Part shown: one piece after another, positions 55,741 through 64,000 of the stretch
Layout of the letters: every line of letters starts with the position of its first letter
Position numbering within the stretch: the first letter of the stretch is position 1
NCBI GenBank assembly: GCA_021464415.1
Contig: CM038468.1
Location: forward strand, 992,001-1,056,000
Reading direction: 5' to 3'
DNA from: Lonicera japonica
Lineage: Eukaryota; Streptophyta; Magnoliopsida; Dipsacales; Caprifoliaceae
DNA: 64,000 nucleotides
Notes under the pieces: generated by a model
The model's database searches: none
The model's input: only the letters and a program-made list of their open reading frames with translations
Told to the model about the DNA's origin: nothing
Translations under genes and position numbers: made by a program

Positions 55741-57880
55741 ATTCGATCATGGATAATTAATGTGTGCCTTTGACTATTGCGAAAATATTCTCCCCCATTA
55801 TCTCGAGACTATCACCAAAATATTCCTTGGGAATAAAAATAAACATGATCTTGAGACTAGTAGGAATAAAATAAAGGAGCTTAAGGGAGATTTGTACGTG
55901 TAAAGAAATGAACAGTGGAGCTATATACAAGGGAGAGCAAAACGCATTAGTAGAGAAATATATATGAGGGAGAGCATAAGGCATTAATGGGGCTATCAGA
56001 GAATAAATGTGGTCTAAAGAGAGAATAAAAAAGTAAAGAGCCTTTTTAAGCATTCTTAGAGTTTTGGAAAGTTTATAGTAGGCACACCATATATGTAGTA
56101 CTCAATAGTACTAGTTGTAAACCCGCATGATGTGCGGGCATTTTAAAAATGTCGATATCTTATGTATATGAAAAACATGATTAAATACAATTGGTTAAAA
56201 ATGTAAGTATTTAGTTAAAGTATTTATTTTAAGCCTAGCCCCAACTCTCCACCCTTCCCCATCACGTACCACTATGTATACTAATATGCATAAATTATTC
56301 AAAAATTATGTATGTAAGATCAGATAAAAAATATAAATCAAACATATTTATCCCGTTGTATATATTGTATATATAAGATTTGGATATCGTACGGACTTTT
56401 TGTTTACAAACCGACCGTGTATCGGCAACAAAAATTTATCGCTAAAATTGTGGTCTATATGCGGACGTTTTCTACCAAATCTTAACTATATATTAAAAAT
56501 TACAAATATAAGATAGGATATATAGCAAAAGCATATCTATTCTAAGGAAAAGTCACCTGTAAAAATACATTAACTTGAAGAAACTTTAAAAGGCGCTTAA
56601 GGCGCTTACATTTAATAATATACTCATTTAAACCACATAAAAATCTTCCTAATTGTAGGTGGTGCAAAATTTAGGCCCAACCGACGGTGATAATTTGAGA
56701 AAAGGAGTTTTGTTATGGTAACAAGAATGTGAGTTCTGGACAAAGGATTTTTTGAGTACGGTAGGTTCCCCCAACAGCGGTTATGCTAATATGATATTAT
56801 GTCCTCCATTTGTGTGTGTGTGACTGTTGTTTTGAGCTCTTAAGGCTGTCGATCAATAAAGGATATTGAATACAACTCTCTCTCTATCAAACAGAAAAAG
56901 TAAGCAAGTAATCTGCTAACAGCCAGAGTATTTGTTAATCAACTATCTAATAGCTAACCTTTCTCTTGAGCCCTTCCATCTTTTATTTATACATATAGAA
57001 TTAGGATTACACTTGTTCATTAGGGTTAACAGTAAAGTGACTAAAGAGGGTAAGACTTGGATAATACTCTAGCTTTTTCTCCCTTATCCTCAACTAACGA
57101 ATTCTTTATTCGTATGATGGTAATGGTGTAGTGGAGGTCAGTACGATTCTATATAGGTACATACAATTTAGTATGATTCTTACGTACTCTTCGTGCTCTC
57201 TCCATGTGCTTGGTCATGTGCACCATTTCCCATTGGAGGTTGGTCTCAGGCCTGTCCAGCTCGGCGTTCCTGTTCTCGGTAGCTCCTCATGTTTCTTGTC
57301 TTTTCGCTCCATTCATATTGGACTTATTAGCCCAACTGGCTAAATTAAACTCTAACCAAATTGGGCTAGCCTAGTTGGATTTAACTAAATTTTTTTGCTC
57401 CCTCAATTACCCCTCAAGCATGTGGTCTCAATAAATTGGGTTGAGAACGCGTGCTTGAACTCAATCTTCTCCATTAAACTTTTAAAAAAGATCTGAACCA
57501 ATTTCACGTGTTGAACATCGTTGGATCCCCTTGTAATCGGAGCTTCATGAGTCTTTTTCGAATTTTTTTAATCATCCCTTCTTCAGAGCGCGTTTCCCAA
57601 AGGTATAATTACCCTTTGAATATCAAACCAAACCATTACCTTTGTTTTGTTTCCGGTACTTCATAAAAGAAGGAATTTTATTTTAGGGTTCCTTGGTTCT
57701 GTCTATCCTTTGTCTTTCATGTACTCTGCTTTCTATCGATTCACTTTTTATTCTTATTCCCCTTCTCTTCTACAAAACCCTAAAAGCAATATGTCACTAT
57801 CGACTCGCAACTAAAGAGAGGAAAAGAGAGTTCCAATAATGGTTTCTTCTCGATCAATTCGAGTGGGAGGAACTTGAAAA
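55741..57880. other. Gene-free stretch
   Basis: No coding region is supported. A palindrome AACCCGCATGATGTGCGGG lies near 56122-56140. From about 56900 the text becomes GC-richer and LTR- or leader-like (CTCCCTCAATTACCCCTCAA near 57399), possibly the upstream part of the element whose ORF remnants follow. Confidence 0.35.
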
Positions 57881-57889
57881 AGATGAAAG

Positions 57890-60400
57890 GTGAATTCTGA
57901 GATGCTCTCCTTTGATATTGGGACGTATCCCATGTATATTGCTTATTTCTTGCAGGCTGGGTTACGAGTCCCTTTCGACCCCCTTTTTAGTCGGATTTCC
58001 ACCGTCGCACCTACCTCCATTTGAAACCAAGTGGCTCCTAATACGGTTAGGATTATCTTAAGCCTGGCTGAGGGGAATATGAAGATATAGCATGCAGCTT
58101 AATTTCTGGGATATTGCGTATTACCATTCTCTGAGTTTTTCCTAATCGAATGGTAGATGGAATTTAAAAGGAATGCTTAAAGCCCCTGCATTGATCCTCA
58201 ATCTTATGGAATTCTTGTAAGTACATGTATAACGACACAGTGATTATGAGAGGGGACATTGAGCCCGATCCGGTGTAATTCCCCGTTCCCAGACAACGTG
58301 GCAGGCTTAGTAAGTCGTTTTCATAATTCTAATTTGGCATTTACTATTTTTGATTCCTTCATTTTTATTTAATCATTGGTTTCATATTTTTACCAGAAAA
58401 GGGGCTGTTCAACAGGCATGAGTGGAGTATCGTCCATTTTGAATAGTTGGAATACTATTGCTCGCCATATCAGCAATGGTGTCGGCACGTTATTGAATCA
58501 CCCAAGAGTGGCACATAATATCTTGGGATATCAATCTGAAAATCTGTATTTTCAAAACAGAACTTCTCATGGCGATTAGATAGGGGAGAAGATGGATTTG
58601 GCGACTAGATAGGATAGAAAATGGATCTACATGCCCAATACCAATTGTTCGCCCGTTACAACATCCTTAATCGGGCATCCTGACTTAATGCTGATAGGAC
58701 AGCACGCCTAGTTGTGGCTGTGTTAGCCGAGGCTGCTTAAGGTCTTAAATAAAAGAGGCAAAAAAAAAGCAAAGCCAACAAGTCTACCAAAGTTAATCCT
58801 TTGGCAATCTCCGTCACCATCAGGGGTTCTTCTGCTCTCGTTGACGCAAAGGTGTAAGTCCTCGTTACCCTCTAGGTCACTGCGACTAGGGGCATTCCTA
58901 CTTCAACCTCTTCCAAAGTCGTCTCAAGGGGTGGTGGTCCCAGTCAATGGGTGTGGACGACCCTAATGTTTAGAAGGATGGAGAGATCCCTATGACCGAA
59001 GAACTCCTTGACGAAGCCGGATTCACTGGTCAGGTCGATCCTTCCCGTGCTGCGCCATCCATCGATTTAGAGGATTTTCCCTCTATCGTAATTGTTGAAG
59101 AACATGTTGGTACACGTGTCGATGCAAATTCTTCTCTTGTCACGACTTTTGAAGAACATAACTATCCTCCTCAAGTTAAAACAGCCACGAAGGCAGAAGG
59201 CGCGCTTACCATTTGTTCTTCTTTCTCCAATATTATTTTTTTTGACGATTTTCCGTCGTGGCCAACCAACATCAGAAAGCGTTTAATAAAGCAATACTGG
59301 TTTCCTATTTGTGCTAAACTCGATTGTATTCTCTATGAAACAAGCAATAAAAAAGATTTGCCACCCACAGTTCCTCCTCCAATTCTAGAGACTGCCGTTC
59401 TCCCATGGACAAGGCGTTGAAATTTTCAACAAGCCCAAATGTTGAAAGAGAATAAAGTAGCATCGGCTTCTAACATCTCCAAACTTGCCTCCCCTTTGAA
59501 GAAGAAAAGGAAAATGAGAGCTCCCCCAAGAAGTGATAAAGAAGGTACCTCAACCAAAACCCTTCGAGTAGAATTAAGTGGTCTGCCCATTGATGTAATT
59601 GCAGGCACTAGCGCCATTATCCCTCCTGCTCATGAATACTTTGGACTCTGTCAACATAGAGGTTAATAAGGCTGTGGATGTCTTAATAGATCACGGTATG
59701 CTTGTTGACGAAAATGCTATCAACGAGAGGGATCAAGTTCTCGTCGTCATGGACAGGGGTTATGGTAGCACTGGTCCTTCTGTTGATAAGGGTAAGACAA
59801 AGGTTTTTGTTGTAGAGCTGAGGTTGTGCTTCCCCAATCGGCTCATGACCGTGGAAGATTTTACCATTCAGGAAGTTGAAGTTGCTCGTGCCCTGATCAC
59901 ATACATGTCCCTCCCTAAGGACCGAGAATCACTTCAACATGAAGATTCGGCTGGCTTAGGGATGCAGAGTTTCAGATGTCTAGTTGAGGTAAATCACCTC
60001 TACTGATCTCTATTTACGTTTCTTGCCTTATTTTCGATTCGTATTCATTTTGGATATCACTATGTTCGTAGGTTGGTCTATGCTTTTCCAAGCTGGAGTT
60101 CAAGCACACGTAGGAGTTAAGGAGAGCCAAAGCCGTAAAGAATAAGAGGAAAGCAGAAATCAAGGGGTTAAACACCTTTATGGTTGACTTGTTAGAGGTT
60201 TAGACCGCTAAAGACAGAAAGCTGGTAACCTCAAGGCTCCCTTCCAAGAACAAGTTTTCGGCCTTTGAAGGGCTTTAAATATTGTAGAGGTCGAAAAGCA
60301 AGCCAAAGAGAGCGCTGAGCTAATGGCCAAGGGTGCTATTACTGAGTTAAATAGAATCAAGAAAGAGCATAATACAACTATTGGATAGTTAAGAGAGACA
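57890..60400 (+). pseudogene. Degenerate ORF region of a Gypsy-type transposon
   Basis: Frames broken by stops show pieces that resemble plant 'putative gypsy-type transposon' proteins. At 57900-58070 there is GTYPMYIAYFLQAGLRVP FDPLF-like sequence. At 58992-59420 an acidic frame of 142 codons starts MTEELLDEAGFTG, and at 59439-59666 a basic patch reads SPLKKKRKMRAPPRSDKEG. At 59700-60000 comes FTIQEVEVARALITYMSLPKD, and at 60230-60390 a coiled-coil-like stretch VEKQAKESAELMAKG. This order (N-terminal domain, low-complexity basic linker, coiled coil) matches that class. The call rests on recalled resemblance, no catalytic domain is visible, and an ordinary decayed gag cannot be excluded. Confidence 0.42.
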
Positions 60401-60889
60401 TATACTGCCTGAGATATCACACTTAACCTCTCGATATGAATCTGCTTTGAGTGATGAGAGGAACAACGGCTACAACGAGGCCATGCATAATTCTGCGCAT
60501 AAAACGTCAAAGCTTAAGGATAAAATTTATCAAGGTGGCTATAGGCTCGGGCTCAACAGTGCTGGTATCCCCTCTGACCATAAATTATTTGGTTGAACTG
60601 TGTTGTGCCCTCATAAGCTTTACATTGCTAAAGTTTCCTCAGATTAAGAGGAAGAAGACGACGAAGCTGGGCCCAGTTCTCTTCCCTTTAAAGCTTAAGG
60701 ATTTAATGCTTCAGAATTTTTTTTGTCATTCTGTTAGGTCTTGAAGTATTTCCATGTTTACTTCAGCCTCAATATAATGAAAAGTTCTTCTCGGCTCTCA
60801 ACTTCTATGTCATGCAAATACCACAAAACGTTTGATGACATTTAAAATTGCTTAAAATTTTCGTTTAAAAACTGCTTGTTGGTATAGTG

Positions 60890-61270
60890 TTGCCCCTAAG
60901 GCACTAATGCCCATCTCGGCTTATAACAGATGGTACTTTGTGGCTGACTTTACAAAACCAATAATCTCGTATCATAAATTGTTATATATGTATATTTTAA
61001 AAAAAAATGCCCTCAAGGCACAAGTGTTCATAATCGGCCTATGGCATGTGGCACTTGTGGCTTATCAGCCATAATGCAAGTGTCTATCTCCGGTCTATAG
61101 CAGATGGCACTTGTGGTTTATCAGTCATAAAATTTTAAATAATACCCCTAGGGCGTAAGTGTCCATCTTGGCCTATGGCAGATGGTATTTGTGGCTTATC
61201 AGTCATAAAGTTTTAGATAATGCACCCAGGGTACAAGTGTTCATCTCGGCCTATTGTAGATGAAACTTGA
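60890..61270. repeat. Tandem repeat array, five diverged units
   Basis: Units share CAAGTGTCCATCTCGGCCTA, TGGCAGATGGCACTTGTGG and CTTATCAGCCATAA, beginning at about 60897, 61013, 61075, 61150 and 61228. The spacing is 62-116 bp. It lies downstream of the transposon ORF remnants, where Gypsy Tat/Ogre-type elements often carry tandem repeats. Confidence 0.8.
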
Positions 61271-62598
61271 TAAAGCGACGTCGTTCGTGTAGCTTGGTTG
61301 TTTGGATAATATATACTTGTTGTCAATATAATTGATTCGCTCTAAGTGTGCACAGTTATGTCCCGTGTTTATCCGTATATTCACTTTTACCAATCGTTAA
61401 GTGTATTAAAAAGTGGTTGAAGGTATTGTCACGTGGCATCGTGGGAAAAGCGAGTAATGTTTTTCAAAAAATCACGTCGCTTCCATATTAATAACCCCCT
61501 CGAAAACTGACGTCAACTTCAGTTATAAGTAACTCTCTCTATCCCATCAGAGTATCATCTTTCATAACTTTGTTCTTTATACAGTGAACTAACATATCGG
61601 AAGCCATGGACCAAAGCTCGAATGAGGCGAGCAGTTCATTATGTATAAGTACAAAATAATTATCGAGTCAGCTATCAATAATAATATATAAAATCATCAG
61701 TTATTTTCATTGAAGAAAATGTCAACTATTGAGTCAGCTATAACAGACTATTTTGGTATAAATTAGACATGGATCTCATTTATATTGTGACATATAGAAA
61801 CATAATTTCATTTGATGCTCAACAATGTATTACGTTTGAGACAAAAAGAAGAGAGTTGATAGGAAAACTAAGCATGTATTTATTAGACCACATTAAAAAC
61901 ACTCAATGAAGACTTGTATTCAAAAGAATAAGAATAGAAAATGTTTAAAAAATATAATTAAGTACTTACAGAATAATATGTAATGGTGTAAATTATCAAT
62001 CCAATTTGCCCCCTAAAGCCACAAGCTGACACATGGTAGTCAACGTCAACAATCAAGCCTACCCCATCGGGAGGAGCTCAAATGAGCCTTGTTGGATCAT
62101 TACAATAAGGTTAGAGCCCATCACAAATTGAGCACCCATTAGAGAGTTAATTACGGATGTCGGATTGCGGAGCTCGAGTTCTAAAGCTCTTTCGGCGAAC
62201 TCTAGAGCTCCCTCCCGCCTAAACCAATTTGCCAGAGTGGTTAACATAAGTATGGGCGACTGCCACTTGTTCTGCAGAACGCACATAACTCCCCTCACTT
62301 TCATTAAATACCCACTGACTACATTTAATGCACCGAAATTCATAGAAAGGCAAGGTCAGAGTTGGTAACTGTCGAATCATGGCTCTAGACTTACACTAAG
62401 AGCTCTGGCAACACGTTTCTTCCTAGTCATATATATATACAAAAAGCATTTACTTCCTTGGGGAGTTCAAACAACTTACTAGAAGAGAGAATTCAGCATT
62501 CAATAGTAAAAAAGATAAGAGAGAAATAGAAGCATAGGACGCTCAAAAAAGCTCCTGAACAGGGAAGCCATAACTTGTGTAACTTGAGTATACTCTTA
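61271..62598. other. LTR-like stretch with TATA region, no gene
   Basis: From about 61950 the sequence is GC-richer and LTR-like. TCATATATATATAC near 62427 resembles a TATA box, followed by a purine-rich leader-like stretch (GATAAGAGAGAAATAGAAGC, 62513-62532). After the MITE the sequence TCCGAGCTTTATTCCACAG (63171-63189) fits an LTR 3' part. No ends were proven. Confidence 0.35.
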
Positions 62599-63079
62599 GG
62601 CCTCGTTTGATTCAGGTATTAGGGTCAGTGGGATTAATAATACCAGTATTAATAGTACTGGACTATTAATCCTGGTATTAATTTAATGTCAATACCCTCT
62701 TTTATTCATGCAGTATTAATACTGGGATATCTAATGCTGATGTTAATACCATGTTTGATTCTGTAATTCATATATGGGATTATATTTTGGACTAACAATA
62801 TTTGTTAAAAAAAAATTTTTATTTTTTTTAAAATAGATTAAAATAATAATAATATAGTAGTAGTAGTAGTAGTGGCATTTTTGAAAATATATGATTTTTT
62901 TTTAATCCTGGATAAACAATACCACCTCTCCCTGGTATTAAATTATACTACAGAGAGTGGTATTAAATTAGTACCGGTATTAGTAATCCCAGCACATTTG
63001 TGCGAATCAAACAAGGTATTATAAAAAAGTGGTATTAACAATCCCATCCCACTTTTTAATACCCGAATCAAACGAGGCC
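62599..63079. mobile_element. Tourist-type (PIF/Harbinger) MITE
   Basis: Perfect 15-bp terminal inverted repeats GGCCTCGTTTGATTC are flanked by TTA at 62596-62598 and 63080-63082, the Harbinger target duplication. It is 481 bp with internal repeats of GGTATTAAT words and a (TAG)n microsatellite at about 62848-62870. No ORF. It lies within an LTR-like sequence. Confidence 0.9.
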
Positions 63080-63082
63080 TTA

Positions 63083-63679
63083 TTGTAATATTGTGAGGAT
63101 AGAATAGTTAGAGAGACTTTTGTAAGTTTGTAATATTTGTTCATTTATCATCAATATAAAGCAAATCGAGCTCCGAGCTTTATTCCACAGAGGAGGACTA
63201 ACACGTATCTTCATACGAGGCCAACATTCTCTATATGTCTTTGATTCAGTTGGTTTATTGCATTTATTATACTAATCATTTAATCCGATTATTTGACTAT
63301 GTGGTCTAAAATACCCTTCTAGATTTTAGCACCAACAATATGTAAAATAAAAGAATGAATAACTACAAAATATGGTAACATGCTTTGCGAATTTTTCCAT
63401 TTTGGTCACTCTACTTTTGTTTTTTAAAATATAATGAATTATACTTTAAATTTTTTGCACCATTTGTAAACATTTAGCGAGAGTTAATAGAGGCACTGAT
63501 GTGGCAAGTTCCAGTTGACGTGGCAAGCCAACTCAGTGATAATGTAACATATTTATCATGATGTGGCAAACCAACTCTAATTAAATTTATATTTTTTAAA
63601 ATAAATTAATTTGGTGATCCAATACTCTTCTTCCCTTTTCATACTTGTGTAAATACATGTATATATACACATGTTCATT

Positions 63680-63716
<37 letters not shown>

Positions 63717-64000
63717 AGTCTCACTTTCTCTCTCCTTTTAATCTCCATTAATTCAATTTCTAACTCAAATTGAAGAAAAATCTAAATATAAAATGAATTA
63801 GATCTAAACCCAAAATGAAATTATATCTAAAGCCCGTTCAAATTCAAAAATATCTTTATACATCACGTCAACAATATTCCCAAATATGTCAAAATTTCTT
63901 TATAGATCAAAAATAAAAAATCCCATGTATATGATATAAATATGTATGAATACATAATTATATACACAGTTGTATACTATATTTTCTTATATACATGTAT
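63083..64000. other. Gene-free right edge with (TA)n(TG)n microsatellite
   Basis: A compound (TA)n then (TG)n microsatellite occupies about 63680-63716. The phrase GATGTGGCAA near 63501 and 63561 with GACGTGGCAAG near 63519 forms a small degenerate repeat. No gene is supported. Confidence 0.55.

Noticed and set aside
60890..61270. CRISPR-like reading of the repeat array
   Set aside because: Units are diverged tandem copies without unique spacers, in a plant genome beside transposon remnants.

Overview
This is nuclear DNA of a plant, most likely a eudicot. It is AT-rich, has spliced genes with GT-AG introns and plant-specific families (plant mobile domain, MORF/RIP organelle editing factor, MuDR-type transposase), and is dominated by plant transposable elements. 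No prokaryotic or organellar gene organisation is visible. The species cannot be named from the sequence alone.

Layout. 1-1575: 3' end of a broken Ty1/Copia element (+). 2194-7239 (-): five exons of an apparently intact but incomplete HAD-superfamily class-IIA hydrolase gene; its third intron (2.9 kb) holds a 5'-truncated LINE, a Stowaway-like MITE with a hAT MITE nested in it, and another repeat. 8910-9825: a non-autonomous hAT element with a perfect 8-bp target duplication. 11324-20378: a 9-kb Mutator-like element (MULE) with about 270-bp terminal inverted repeats. It carries a truncated MuDR transposase (+), a multi-exon plant-mobile-domain gene with frameshifts (-) and a small GRF zinc-finger ORF (-). 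23150-25300: a decayed Copia fragment (-) split by an LTR-like insertion. 25551-31461: a complete Copia element (-) with a perfect target duplication and LTRs differing at one base in 468, yet an interior full of stops and deletions. 32403-33714: a MORF pseudogene (-) with a hAT MITE in its first exon. 34.7-41.7 kb: repeats rich in a GACCGATCGGTC palindrome and a probable long Gypsy-type LTR containing a CACTA-derived MITE. 43518-44410: a MULE-type MITE with a 9-bp duplication. 45051-46740: the 3' half of a LINE ORF2 carrying only nonsense changes over most of its length. 47188-48566 and 52767-54604: two solo LTRs with perfect 5-bp duplications. 50.2-51.0 kb: an element containing a hairpin-forming array. 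57.9-63.2 kb: remnants of a Gypsy-type element, with a tandem array and a Tourist/Harbinger MITE (TTA duplication).

How the parts relate. Only the HAD gene looks like a functioning host gene, and its C-terminal exons are not in view: the Copia insertion at the left edge sits in what would be intron 5. The MORF locus is a dead gene. The rest is mobile DNA with many elements nested in others. The two most interesting objects are the MULE with PMD and GRF cargo, and the Copia element whose LTRs look new while its genes look dead, which suggests mobilisation in trans or LTR conversion.

All assignments come from reading the sequence and recalled family features. No database search was run.
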